Source: Duganella sp. 1411
GTDB taxonomy: Bacteria; Pseudomonadota; Gammaproteobacteria; Burkholderiales; Burkholderiaceae_D
Direction of reading: 5' to 3'
DNA: 64,000 bases
Assembly (NCBI RefSeq): GCF_017833525.1
Contig: NZ_JAFICD010000006.1
Span: forward strand, 1-64,000
Positions 34,589 through 43,499 of the stretch are shown in pieces; positions within the stretch are counted from its first letter, which is position 1, and the number at the start of each line of letters is the position of its first letter. A program made the translations under genes and the position numbers. The notes below the pieces were generated by a model, which did no database searches, was not told the origin of the DNA, and was given only the letters and a program-made list of their open reading frames with translations.

Positions 34589-35855
34589 GTTTTTCTCCAT
34601 TTGAATCGGTTGCATCCCATATCAGACGCGGGTCGAACTGCATCGACGCCAGCATCGTCAGCACCACCACCGCGCAAAACGCCAGCGCGCCGGGACCGGC
34701 GGTGATCACCGCCAGCGTCTGGAAGCGCACCAGCGCCACCGTCAGCGTGATGACAAAAATATCGAGCATCGACCAGCGGCCGACGAACTCCACGATCCGG
34801 TACAACACGGTGCGCTCTTGCGGGCGCCAGCGCGAGCGGGTCTGCGCCGTCAGCGCCAGCAGCGACAGCGCGGCCAGCTTCAGCACCGGCACCACGATAC
34901 TGGCGACGAAAATGATGATCGCCAGCGCCTGCGAGCCGCTATTCCAGAACAGCATCACGCCGCTGATGATCGTATCGTCCTCTTTGCCGAACAGCGAATC
35001 GGTGTACATCACCGGCAGCAGCATGGCCGGGATGTACAGGATGGTCGCCGCCAGCAGGAACGCCCAGGTGCGGCCGACGCTGTCGGGGCGGCGCCGGTGC
35101 AGCGCCGCGCCGCACCGCTCGCAGCGCTGATGGCGCGCCGTTCGCGGCACGGTCGCCACCAACCCGCAGCTATGGCAGGCCTCGAAATGGGCGCCGGCGG
35201 GCACCGCCTTGTATCGGAACTGCCGTTGCGACGGACGCGGACCACCGGGGCCGGGCAGGTGCTCGCCGATATTCCACAGGTACTTGGGATCGAAGGAGAC
35301 CACGATGGCCAGCATCAAGGTCAGCACACCGAAGGCGAACAGGCCCGGTTGCAGCAGCACCTGCGCCAGGCTGGTCATCTTGACGATGGTGATCAGAATG
35401 CCGATCATCAGCACCTCGGTCATGCCCCAGCGGCGCGCCGCGCCGACCGCGCGCAGAAGATGGTCGAAGCCCGGAGGACGCCGCCCGGCGCGCAGCGCCA
35501 TGGTCACATAGAACAGCGCCCCGAGTTCCACCGCCGGCAGCACGATCGTAAACAGGAACACCACCGCCGCCACCACCTGCATCTGTTCGTGCCAAAGCAC
35601 GCGGATGGAACCCAGCAGATTGGCGCTGGTGCTGTAGTCGCCGATTTGCAGCTCGACGATCGGAAAGAACTGCGCGATAAGGAAGGTGACGATGGCGCCG
35701 AGGGTGATGGCGGCCATGCGGTTGGGGTCCGAATGGACGCCGCGATAGAGGACGGAGCCGCAGCGCACGCAGCGCGCCTTCTCGCGCGGTCGCACGGGGC
35801 GGTACTGGTGCAGCACCCCGCAGTCATGGCAACTGATTAACTCGTATCGATGCAC
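34581..35855 (-). CDS. pqiA: PqiA inner-membrane protein
   Basis: A 424-residue paraquat-inducible protein A. It has two homologous halves, each with a rubredoxin-like zinc ribbon (CHDCGVLHQY...CVRCG near residues 9-33 and CHSCGLVATV...CERCG near 228-252) and four hydrophobic segments. It is the inner-membrane partner of PqiB. The start is GTG at 35855 with no obvious ribosome site. The gap upstream (35856-36034) contains a palindromic element instead of an obvious promoter; a SoxS-type site could not be recognised. Confidence 0.93.
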   Translation of the reverse strand: MHRYELISCHDCGVLHQYRPVRPREKARCVRCGSVLYRGVHSDPNRMAAITLGAIVTFLIAQFFPIVELQIGDYSTSANLLGSIRVLWHEQMQVVAAVVFLFTIVLPAVELGALFYVTMALRAGRRPPGFDHLLRAVGAARRWGMTEVLMIGILITIVKMTSLAQVLLQPGLFAFGVLTLMLAIVVSFDPKYLWNIGEHLPGPGGPRPSQRQFRYKAVPAGAHFEACHSCGLVATVPRTARHQRCERCGAALHRRRPDSVGRTWAFLLAATILYIPAMLLPVMYTDSLFGKEDDTIISGVMLFWNSGSQALAIIIFVASIVVPVLKLAALSLLALTAQTRSRWRPQERTVLYRIVEFVGRWSMLDIFVITLTVALVRFQTLAVITAGPGALAFCAVVVLTMLASMQFDPRLIWDATDSNGEKHA

Positions 35856-35938
35856 AGTCTAGCCGTATGGACAATAATTTCCATATCATACGGCAATCTT
35901 GAAAGTCGCAGCCGTGCGCCACCCCACACCCAGCTCCG

Positions 35939-36020
35939 GGGTCAGATCCACCATTTCTACACGACCCCGAGTGTAGGAGCCCGTACGCTCCCGCCCGTGT
36001 AGAATTGGTGGACCTGACCC
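35939..36020. repeat. 82-bp palindromic element with GGGTCAG ends
   Basis: Arms of 24 bp (35939-35962 and 35997-36020) are inverted repeats with two mismatches. They begin GGGTCAGATCC and end GGACCTGACCC, around a 34-bp centre that itself contains GTGTAGGAGC/GCTCCCGCCC-like words. It lies between the thioesterase gene end and the pqiA start, and resembles REP-type elements mobilised by IS200-like proteins (inference). Confidence 0.75.
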
Positions 36021-36034
36021 TGGATTGCCGCCGG

Positions 36035-36478
36035 TTATTTGATGCTCGTGTTGAGTTCCTGGAAGTCGTCCGTGCGGGCCAGCGCTTGCCACGTGGCCAG
36101 CAGCGCCGGCGGCGGCGCGATCAGTTTGCGCGCGTTCAGGTCCAGCCAGCCGCCGGTGCTGGTGATGCGCGCGGCCAGCTTGCCGTCCGGCCGTATCACG
36201 TCGCTGCGCAGCTGCCAGCGGCTGCCGTCCGGCGCCAGGCCGGCCACGCCCAAGGTCACCGTGATCTCGTCGAGCAGCATCACTTCCTTGAAGTACGCGA
36301 TTTCGTCCTTCATCACCACCGGGCCGATTTTCAGCCGCATCAATTCACTAATCGGAAAGCCGTGCTCCGACAGGAACATCATGCGGATGTCGCCCGCCTT
36401 GTCCATGAACGCCGTGTTGCGCATATGGCTGTTGAAGTCCATATCGCCCCAACCCGCCATCAACTTCTTTTCAAACAT
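36035..36478 (-). CDS. Hotdog-fold thioesterase-family protein
   Basis: A 147-residue acyl-CoA thioesterase-like protein of the 4-hydroxybenzoyl-CoA thioesterase superfamily. The N-terminal motif GWGDMDFNSHMRNTAFMDKA places Asp12 and Asn16-His18 at the active-site helix. Beta strands such as EITVTLGVAGLAPDGSRW and LAARITSTGGWLDL follow. It is 15 bp downstream of the M20 peptidase with GGGGAG as ribosome site, so it is the last gene of the puuD-M20-thioesterase run. A role in purine breakdown is not known. Confidence 0.82.
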   Translation of the reverse strand: MFEKKLMAGWGDMDFNSHMRNTAFMDKAGDIRMMFLSEHGFPISELMRLKIGPVVMKDEIAYFKEVMLLDEITVTLGVAGLAPDGSRWQLRSDVIRPDGKLAARITSTGGWLDLNARKLIAPPPALLATWQALARTDDFQELNTSIK

Positions 36479-36493
36479 GAGTCATCTCCCCTA

Positions 36494-37723
36494 TCAACCC
36501 AGGAAGTCTAACAGGGTCGCGGCGACCACCTTGGTGGCCTTGCGCAGATCGTCCAGATTCAAACGCTCGTCGGCCTTCTTGGCGTTCGACTCGGGCACCG
36601 TACGCGGCCCGGCGCCATACAGCACCGCCGGGATACCGTGCTCGCCGTACAGGCGCGCGTCCGCGTACAGCGGCGTGCCCTGCGCCAGAATCAGCTCGCC
36701 GATGTAGGTTTGCGCGTTGTGCTGCAGGCTGGCGACCAGCTTCTCCGTCCCCGGCTGCTCGCGCAGCGCGTGCGACAGCAGCAGGCGTTTGATCTCCAGA
36801 CTGATGCCGGGCATGCCGCGCACCGCGTTTTCGATCATCGCGCGCACCTGCGCCTCGACCTCCACCGGCTCCTCTTCAGGAATCATGCGGCGGTCCATCT
36901 TCAGCACCACCTTGCCCGGCACGACATTGGTGTTGGTGCCGCCGTCGATGCGGCCCACCAGCATCGTCGGCGAGTCGATGCCGGCTATCCGGGATTTGAT
37001 CTTCTTCAGCTCCGGCAGCTGGTCGTAGATGGCGTTGAGGATTTTCGTCGCCGCCTGCAGCGCGTCGTGGCCCGTTTCCGGCATCGCGCCATGGCCGGAC
37101 TTGCCGTTGACCGTGATCTCCAGCTGCAGGCAGGCGTTGTGCGCGGTGACGATGTTGTAGCTGAAGCCAGCCGCGATGACGTAATCGGGCTTGGTCAGTT
37201 TTTGCTCAAGCAGCCAGCCCGGCCCGAGCAGGCCACCGAATTCCTCGTCATAAGTGAAGTGCAGTTCCAGCCCGCCCTTGAGCGGCACGCCCAGCGCCTC
37301 CAGCGCACGCGTGGCGAAAATGTAGGTGGCGAAGTCGCACTTGGAGACGGCGGCGGCGCGTCCGTAGATATAGCCGTTTTCCACCACGCCGCCGTACGGT
37401 GGATAGGTCCAGTTGTCACCGGGCGGCACCACGTCGCCGTGGGCGTTCAGCGCCACGGTCGGACCGCCGGCTTGGTAGGGACGGCGCACAATCAGGTTGG
37501 TGATCGTCTCCATGCCGTAGTCCCGCACCACCTGTTGCGGCACCGCGTGCTTCTCGGCGCTCCAGCCGTAGGCCTTGACCAGATCGGCCACCATGTCGGC
37601 GTGCGGCGCGTTGTTCCCGGGCGGCGTATCGGTCGGCACGCGCAGCAGCTGCTGCAAAACGCCGACCTCCTCGTCGAAGTGCTCGTCGATCCATTTGGCC
37701 AGTTGCTCTTTGGTGCTGCTCAT
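36494..37723 (-). CDS. M20-family amidohydrolase/deacylase beside urate hydroxylase
   Basis: A 409-residue M20 enzyme of the ArgE/DapE/ACY1 group. Zinc-ligand motifs are NAHGDVVPPG, GRAAAVSKCDFATY (bridging aspartate) and YDEEFGG with the catalytic glutamates; the dimerisation domain holds SGHGAMPETGHDALQAA and GRIDGGTNTNVVPGKV. The start at 37723 has AAGGAAGCGACT upstream and lies just inside the puuD stop, so the genes are coupled. Placement after urate hydroxylase suggests action on a ureide or N-acyl intermediate of purine breakdown, but the substrate is unproven. Confidence 0.85.
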   Translation of the reverse strand: MSSTKEQLAKWIDEHFDEEVGVLQQLLRVPTDTPPGNNAPHADMVADLVKAYGWSAEKHAVPQQVVRDYGMETITNLIVRRPYQAGGPTVALNAHGDVVPPGDNWTYPPYGGVVENGYIYGRAAAVSKCDFATYIFATRALEALGVPLKGGLELHFTYDEEFGGLLGPGWLLEQKLTKPDYVIAAGFSYNIVTAHNACLQLEITVNGKSGHGAMPETGHDALQAATKILNAIYDQLPELKKIKSRIAGIDSPTMLVGRIDGGTNTNVVPGKVVLKMDRRMIPEEEPVEVEAQVRAMIENAVRGMPGISLEIKRLLLSHALREQPGTEKLVASLQHNAQTYIGELILAQGTPLYADARLYGEHGIPAVLYGAGPRTVPESNAKKADERLNLDDLRKATKVVAATLLDFLG

Positions 37724-37734
37724 AGTCGCTTCCT

Positions 37735-38952
37735 TCATTTGGCGCCGGCTTCGTACCAGGCGGCGATTTGCGCCCGCTCGGCGTCGGTCATTTGGGTCAG
37801 GTTCGCCAACGGCATGGCTTTCAGCTGGACCGTCTGTTTGTAGATTTTCTCGGCATTTTGATGGATTTCGGCCGCGTTCTCAAGCATCACGCCAAGCGGC
37901 GCCGCCGCGAAGCCGGGTTGCGTGGGCCGTTCGGCGTGGCAGGTGGCGCAGCGATGCGCGATGATGGCCTGCACTTTGGCGAATTCCGCCGCCGGATCGG
38001 CCGCCGGCGCCACCGCCACGGGACGGGCCGGGGCGATCGCCACGGCCACGCCGGCCAGCAGCGCGACGCCGATCGCCGGATAGCGCCACTCGACGCGGCC
38101 CTTGTGGCGCAGATTGAAGAAGTGGCGAATGAAGACGCCCGCCGCCATGATGAACGCCAGCACCAGCCACGCGTGATCGTGGCGGTAGGTCATCGCATAG
38201 TGGTTGCTGATCATGATGAACAGCACCGGCAGCGTGAAGTAGTTATTGTGGACGCTGCGCTGCTTGGCCTTTTGGCCGTGGATCGGGTCCGGCAGGCGGC
38301 CGGCCGACATGGCCTCGACCATCTTGCGCTGGCCGGGGATGATCAGCATCAGCACATTGCCGACCATGATGGTGCCGATCAGCGCGCCGACGTGGATGTA
38401 GGCGGCGCGCCCGCTCAACACATGCGTCAAGCCATAGGCCGCCGCGACGATCAGCGCAAACACCACGATGCCGAACCACAGGTCATGCTTGCCCAGCGGG
38501 GAGCGGCACAGCAGATCGTAGACCGTCCAGCCGGCGACCAGCGTGCCGACGCCGATGCCGACCGCCTGCAGGCTGCTGATGTCGGCCACGGATTTATCGA
38601 TCATCATCGCCTGCGCGTTGAAGTAGTAGGCGATCGTCAGCAGCGCGATGCCGGACAACCAGGTGGAATAGGCTTCCCATTTAAACCAGTGCAGCTCCTT
38701 GGGCAGCTCCGCCGGCGCGACCAGGTATTTTTGCGGGTTATAGAAGCCGCCGCCGTGCACCGCCCACAATTCGCCGGAGACGCCCTTCCTGGCCAGCTCC
38801 GAACCGGGTGCGGGCGGGCGGATCGAGTTATCCAGCCAGACGAAGTAGAACGAGGCGCCGATCCAGGCGATGCCGGTGATGACGTGCAGCCAGCGCACGA
38901 TCAGGTTCAGCCACTCAAGGCCGTACGGGATCAGATAGGCGAATAATTCCAT
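37735..38952 (-). CDS. puuD: Urate hydroxylase PuuD with cytochrome c domain
   Basis: A 405-residue membrane urate oxidase of the cytochrome c-linked type. Residues 1-305 hold about eight membrane helices with the family motifs VRWLHVITGIAWIGASFYFV, WLDNSIRPP, GGGFYNPQKY and SVHNNYFTLPVLFIMISNHY. After a Pro/Ala linker, residues 325-405 form a cytochrome c with the haem site CATCH and a distal methionine in LKAMPLANLTQMTD. It oxidises urate to 5-hydroxyisourate and passes electrons to the respiratory chain. It is divergent from a LysR gene, the probable regulator. Confidence 0.93.
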   Translation of the reverse strand: MELFAYLIPYGLEWLNLIVRWLHVITGIAWIGASFYFVWLDNSIRPPAPGSELARKGVSGELWAVHGGGFYNPQKYLVAPAELPKELHWFKWEAYSTWLSGIALLTIAYYFNAQAMMIDKSVADISSLQAVGIGVGTLVAGWTVYDLLCRSPLGKHDLWFGIVVFALIVAAAYGLTHVLSGRAAYIHVGALIGTIMVGNVLMLIIPGQRKMVEAMSAGRLPDPIHGQKAKQRSVHNNYFTLPVLFIMISNHYAMTYRHDHAWLVLAFIMAAGVFIRHFFNLRHKGRVEWRYPAIGVALLAGVAVAIAPARPVAVAPAADPAAEFAKVQAIIAHRCATCHAERPTQPGFAAAPLGVMLENAAEIHQNAEKIYKQTVQLKAMPLANLTQMTDAERAQIAAWYEAGAK

Positions 38953-39078
38953 GGATGCTTTCAGGTCAAGAATGTGGCTAATTTACAGAAGATAAACGGA
39001 TTTGGCACTGCCCACATGAACATTAGAGTATATTAAACATATCGGTTCCCGTATAACTCATTCAATCGCATATCGTTC

Positions 39079-40017
39079 ATGCCCGCCCTGCCGCAACACC
39101 TGGACCTCCACCTGATCCGCATTCTCTACCTGCTGCTGGTGGAGAAAAACGTCTCCCGCGTGGCGCTCAAACTCAATCAGCCGCAGCCCTCGATCTCCGC
39201 CTCGCTGCGCAAGCTGCGCGAGCTGACCGGCGATCCGCTGCTGGTGCGCGGCGCGCGCGGCATGGTGCCCACCCAGCACGGCGAGAGCCTGCTGATTCCG
39301 GCCAAGCGCATCCTCGACGAGACCGAAAACCTGTTCCTCAAGAAGACGCCCTTCGTCCCGCAGGAGGAGGCGCGCACCTTCCACATCGCCGCGCCGGATT
39401 ACCTGGACAGCCAGTTCCTGCCCAATCTTGTGGCGCTGCTGCGGCGCGGCTCGCCCAACAGCCGCGTCAAGATCCACAGCCTGGGGCCGGGCGTCGACTA
39501 TGTGCGCCTGCTGTCGGACGGCGACATGGACCTGGTCATCGCCAACTGGGACGAGCCGCCCGAGCACCTGCACATGTCCAAGCTGTTCGAGGACCCGATC
39601 ATCTGCGTGATGCGCGCCGACTGTCCGTACGCCCTGCGCACCGCCAGCGACGCCATGACGCTCAACGATTACCTGGCCCTGCCCCACGTGGCGCCGACCC
39701 AGATCCTGCCGGGCTACCACGGCGTCATCGACGACTACCTGGAGCGCCAGGGACTGCAGCGCAACGTCGTCGTCGAATCGGCCTATTTCGGCCTGATCCC
39801 CTATATGCTGACCCAGACGGACCTGGTGCTGACCACCGGCCGCCAGTTCGTCCGCTACTACGAAAAGCAAATGCCGCTGAAGACCTATGCGGTGCCGGTG
39901 AAATTCCCGGCGATGCGCTTCTATCAGCTGTGGCACGAACGCGTGCACCAGGCGCCGGAGCACAAATGGCTGCGTGAGCAGGTGGCCGCCGCCGCCAAGG
40001 CGCTGATCCAGAAGTAA
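39079..40017 (+). CDS. LysR-family regulator of the purine section
   Basis: A 312-residue LysR protein of the NodD-like type. The helix-turn-helix is at about 8-65 (LIRILYLLLVEKNVSRVALK, PQPSISASLRKLRELTGDPL). The effector domain begins near 95 (TFHIAAPDYLDSQFLPNL). It sits between divergent puuD (126-bp gap) and the co-directional UraD-AllC fusion, so both may be its targets. An AT-rich stretch with TATATTAAACATATCGG near 39030 is a candidate binding region. Confidence 0.9.
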   Translation: MPALPQHLDLHLIRILYLLLVEKNVSRVALKLNQPQPSISASLRKLRELTGDPLLVRGARGMVPTQHGESLLIPAKRILDETENLFLKKTPFVPQEEARTFHIAAPDYLDSQFLPNLVALLRRGSPNSRVKIHSLGPGVDYVRLLSDGDMDLVIANWDEPPEHLHMSKLFEDPIICVMRADCPYALRTASDAMTLNDYLALPHVAPTQILPGYHGVIDDYLERQGLQRNVVVESAYFGLIPYMLTQTDLVLTTGRQFVRYYEKQMPLKTYAVPVKFPAMRFYQLWHERVHQAPEHKWLREQVAAAAKALIQK

Positions 40018-40122
40018 GCCGCGCGCGAGGTAAGCCACCTGATATATATCTTACGGCATACCGCGTATATCGCGCGAGCTCCGACGAGGTTATGATGGAG
40101 GTTCGATACCGGATACCACGCC

Positions 40123-41889
40123 ATGACCACACTCTCGGATTTAAACAGCTGCGACGCCGCCGCCTTCGTCGAATGCCTCGGCGGCATCTATGAGCACTCG
40201 CCCTGGATACCGCAACGGGCGGCGGCGCAACGCCCCTTCGCCAACACCACGGCGCTCAAGCTGGCGTTACAGGGCGTGGTCAGCGCCGCCTCGCTGGACG
40301 AACAACTGGGTTTGATCCGCGCACACCCGGAGCTGGCCGGCAAGGCGGCCGTCGCCGGCCAGTTGACGGCCGAATCGACCAGCGAACAGGCCAAATCCGG
40401 CCTGCACCTGTGCAGCGCCGAGGAATTCGCCACGCTGCACCGGCTCAACGCCGATTACAACGCCAAATTCGGCTTCCCCTTCATCCTGGCGGTCAAGGGT
40501 CCGGACGGACAGGGGCTGACCCGGCGCCACATCATCGCCACCTTCACGCGCCGGCTGAAAAACCAGCGCGCCGACGAAATCGCCGAATGCCTGCGGCAGA
40601 TTAAACGCATCGCGGAGATCCGCCTGAACGACCTGCTGGGACTGACGCTGGACTTCGGCCCGACCATCATGCAGTGGAGCGAAACCATCGGGGCCTGGAG
40701 CGACAGCGACAATAGCGGCGACGCGGACTTCGACCTGACCTGCGCCTACATGACGCCGGCGCACCGCCGCACCGCCGCCCAGCTGGCGGACTGGATGCGC
40801 GAGGCGGGCATGGAGTCGCACATCGACGCCGTCGGCAACGTCGTCGGCGTCTATCGCTCCGACGTCCCGGACGCGAAAACGCTGATGACCGGGTCGCACT
40901 ACGACACGGTGCGCAACGGCGGCAAATACGACGGCCGGCTGGGCATCCTGCTGCCGATCGCCATCGTGCGCCATCTGCACCAGCGCGGCGAGAAGCTGCC
41001 GTATCACTTCGAGATCGTCGGTTTCGCCGAGGAGGAAGGCGTGCGTTTCAAGAGCACTTTCCTGGGCAGTAACGCGGTGGCGGGCCGCTTCGACCTGTCG
41101 CTACTGGACCAGACCGACGCCGACGGCGTCACGGTGCGCGATGCGCTGCTGGCAGCGGGGCACGATGTCTCTTCCATTCCGCACATTGCGCGCGATCCGG
41201 CCAAGCTGCTTGGCTTCGTCGAGGTCCACATCGAACAGGGCCCGGTGCTGCTCGAGCGCGACCTGGCGCTGGGCGTGGTGACGGCGATCGCCGGCAGTTC
41301 GCGCTATCTGGTCGAGCTGACCGGATTGGCCAGCCACGCGGGCACCACGCCGATGACGATGCGTAAGGACGCGGCGGCGGCGGCGGCGGAAATTGTGCTG
41401 CTGGTCGAGCGGCGTTGCGCGCAAGGCGTCGCGCTGGTCGGCACGGTGGGGCAGTTGCAGGTGCCGGGTGGGTCGGTCAACGTGATTCCGGGCGCGTGCA
41501 GGCTGTCGCTGGATATCCGCGCCGCCGATGACGCGGTCAGGCTGGCGGCGGTCAAGGATGTATTGGATGGTATAGCGGAGATCTGCGCTCGGCGTCAGGT
41601 GGAATTTAGTTTGCAGCGGATCGTCGATGCGTCGGCGGCGCCGTGCGCGCCGCGTTTGATGGATCAACTGGGCGCGGCGATCGAGCGCGCGGGTCTGCCG
41701 CGTTTCGATCTGCTGTCCGGGGCCGGGCACGACGCGATGGCGATGGCGGCGATCACGGACGTGGCGATGCTGTTCACGCGTTGCGGCAACGGCGGCATCA
41801 GCCACAATCCGCTGGAGACCATGACGGCGGATGATGCCGATATCGCGGCGCGGGTGCTGCTCGATTTTCTGCGGAATTACGCGGTTTGA
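40123..41889 (+). CDS. Fused OHCU decarboxylase - allantoate amidohydrolase
   Basis: A 588-residue two-enzyme fusion. Residues 1-172 are 2-oxo-4-hydroxy-4-carboxy-5-ureidoimidazoline (OHCU) decarboxylase: HSPWIPQRAAAQRPF, IRAHPELAGKAA with the catalytic histidine, FGFPFILAVKG and RRLKNQRADEIAECLRQIKR. From about 173 it is an M20 allantoate amidohydrolase of the AllC/HyuC group: MTGSHYDTVRNGGKYDG, FAEEEGVRFKSTFLGS, EVHIEQGPVLL, GLASHAGTTPMTMRKDA, LSGAGHDAMAMA and a SHNPLE end. The first half makes allantoin from the urate product; the second acts on allantoate, two steps later. Allantoinase and 5-hydroxyisourate hydrolase are not in the window. Confidence 0.92.
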   Translation: MTTLSDLNSCDAAAFVECLGGIYEHSPWIPQRAAAQRPFANTTALKLALQGVVSAASLDEQLGLIRAHPELAGKAAVAGQLTAESTSEQAKSGLHLCSAEEFATLHRLNADYNAKFGFPFILAVKGPDGQGLTRRHIIATFTRRLKNQRADEIAECLRQIKRIAEIRLNDLLGLTLDFGPTIMQWSETIGAWSDSDNSGDADFDLTCAYMTPAHRRTAAQLADWMREAGMESHIDAVGNVVGVYRSDVPDAKTLMTGSHYDTVRNGGKYDGRLGILLPIAIVRHLHQRGEKLPYHFEIVGFAEEEGVRFKSTFLGSNAVAGRFDLSLLDQTDADGVTVRDALLAAGHDVSSIPHIARDPAKLLGFVEVHIEQGPVLLERDLALGVVTAIAGSSRYLVELTGLASHAGTTPMTMRKDAAAAAAEIVLLVERRCAQGVALVGTVGQLQVPGGSVNVIPGACRLSLDIRAADDAVRLAAVKDVLDGIAEICARRQVEFSLQRIVDASAAPCAPRLMDQLGAAIERAGLPRFDLLSGAGHDAMAMAAITDVAMLFTRCGNGGISHNPLETMTADDADIAARVLLDFLRNYAV

Positions 41890-41944
41890 TCGTTCTGCCA
41901 GGACGCCTGGCATCCCGAGGAACCACGCGATCCACGGGCTGACC

Positions 41945-42041
41945 ACGTAGGGCGGATTAGGCGGAACGCCGTAATCCGCCATTGTGTGAGCCGTCGAGAC
42001 GCACGCAATGGCGGATTACGCTGCGCTAATCCGCCCTACGT
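41945..42041. repeat. 97-bp dispersed palindromic repeat, copy D
   Basis: Same length and same perfect 16-bp ends as copy A, in the same orientation, with a variant centre. The stop codon of the TPR/glycosyltransferase gene (42026-42028) lies within it, and the last residues RRAD of that protein are encoded by the repeat or its edge. Confidence 0.87.
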
Positions 42042-43444
42042 GTTTCGGCGTGTGTTTCGGCGCGTGTTTCGGCGTGTGTCTCCGGGGTGTTGTTTAGCTT
42101 TAGCCGCAGCGCTGCCGCCACTTCCGCTATCACGGCGGCCCAGCCGCCACCTTCCGGCTGGCGGAACAAGCGCATCGACGGATACCACGGCGTGTCGTTC
42201 CGCTCCGTCATCCAGCGCCAGTCGCAGCGATGGTCCGGTAGCAGCAGCCAGCACGGCTTGCCCAGCGCGCCGGCCAGGTGCGCCACCGCCGTATCCACAC
42301 TGATCACCAAATCCAGGTTGGCGATGACGCCCGCCGTATCCGCGAAGTCCTGTAACCTCGGCGCCAACGCTTGCAGCGTCATGCCGGCCGGTGGCGTCAG
42401 CGCCTCGGCCTCCGCGTCGCCTTTCTGCAGGCTGACAAAGTGCACATCAATATCCGCCAGCGGCGACAGCGTGTGCAACGATGGCAGCGAACGCTCGGCG
42501 TCGTTCTCGAATTGCGGATTGCCCTTCCACGCCAAGCCCACCCGTAATCCTGTTCGCGGCAGCATGCCGCGCCAATAGCGCACCGACTCCGGATCGGCGG
42601 CGATATATGGCGCCGATGAAGGAATGTTCGACAGCTCCGTACCGAACAACGCCGGCAAACGCATCGGATGCGTCCAGAAATCCCAGCCGCTCGCCGGCAC
42701 CGCGCCCTGCTGGACATACACCTCGTCGACACCGTCCAACCCCGCCAGCAACCGCCGCAACGATGGCGGACACGCCACCGCCACGCGCGCCGCGCCGGCG
42801 TCCTTCAACAGCGTTGCGTAACGGCTGAAGTGGATCATGTCCCCCTGCCCCGCCTCGGAGACGATCACCACCGATTTTCCCGCGAGCGGCTCGCCCTCCC
42901 ACGGCGGGCAATTGAATGGCTGCGCGAGGCTGTCGAAATGCCAGCGCGATTCCAGCAGCGGCCAGCCTTCGGCGTACCGGCCTTGCCGCAGCAGTATGTA
43001 GGCGAGATTGAACTGCGCCTGCGGATAATCCTCGTCCAGCTCCAGCGCGCGCCGGTGGCAGGCTTCGGCCTCCTGTTCGCGCTTCACGCACGTGAGCAGC
43101 ACGCCCAGCTGGCTCCATGCCGACGGCGACTCCGGCGCCAGCTCCAGCGCCATGCGCGCGGCGGCCTCCGACTCGTCGAAGCGCCTGGTCTTTTGCAGTA
43201 GCACCCCGAGGTTTTGATACAGCTGCGCGTGATCGGGCAGCAGCGCGATCGCCTGCAGGTAGTAGAATTCGGCCTCCAGCAAGTCCCCGCGCAGCTCCTT
43301 CAGGTAGCCGAGATTGGCGCGCGCGCCGGCGTGCTCCGGCAACAGCGCGATCGCCTGCCAGAAGCATTCCTCGGCACCGATCGCGTCACCGACGGCCATG
43401 CGGCGGTTGCCATCGAGATAGGCTAGCTGTGGGTCTGTGTACAT
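42026..43444 (-). CDS. TPR protein with glycosyltransferase-9-like domain
   Basis: A 472-residue protein. Residues 5-170 are four to five TPR units (AEECFWQAIALLPEHAGARA, AEFYYLQAIALLPDHAQLYQ, AEACHRRALELDEDYPQAQF). Residues 195-450 resemble the heptosyltransferase/GT9 fold: VIVSEAGQGDMIHFSRYATL, RVGLAWKGNPQFENDAERS and ISVDTAVAHLAGALGKPCWL. Such proteins may add sugars to proteins or surface glycans; the acceptor is unknown. The C-terminus ends in a short ET-HA/ET-RA repeat and then reads into the dispersed repeat. Confidence 0.85.
   Translation of the reverse strand: MYTDPQLAYLDGNRRMAVGDAIGAEECFWQAIALLPEHAGARANLGYLKELRGDLLEAEFYYLQAIALLPDHAQLYQNLGVLLQKTRRFDESEAAARMALELAPESPSAWSQLGVLLTCVKREQEAEACHRRALELDEDYPQAQFNLAYILLRQGRYAEGWPLLESRWHFDSLAQPFNCPPWEGEPLAGKSVVIVSEAGQGDMIHFSRYATLLKDAGAARVAVACPPSLRRLLAGLDGVDEVYVQQGAVPASGWDFWTHPMRLPALFGTELSNIPSSAPYIAADPESVRYWRGMLPRTGLRVGLAWKGNPQFENDAERSLPSLHTLSPLADIDVHFVSLQKGDAEAEALTPPAGMTLQALAPRLQDFADTAGVIANLDLVISVDTAVAHLAGALGKPCWLLLPDHRCDWRWMTERNDTPWYPSMRLFRQPEGGGWAAVIAEVAAALRLKLNNTPETHAETRAETHAETRRAD
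42041..42076. repeat. Three tandem 12-bp units
   Basis: TGTTTCGGCGTG, TGTTTCGGCGCG and TGTTTCGGCGTG follow each other at the edge of dispersed repeat copy D. On the minus strand they encode alternating ETHA and ETRA at the C-terminus of the TPR protein. They begin with the last base of the dispersed repeat, so the expansion may have started from its border. Confidence 0.8.
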
Positions 43445-43499
43445 CGGGGAGGAAGCTTGTGCAAAACCAAAAGCATACCATCCCCGTGTTTGCGGCCGC

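Noticed and set aside
34589..34615. An ATG at 34615 as the pqiB start
   Set aside because: It lies well inside pqiA; ATG at 34588 gives the short 8-bp overlap and a better ribosome site.
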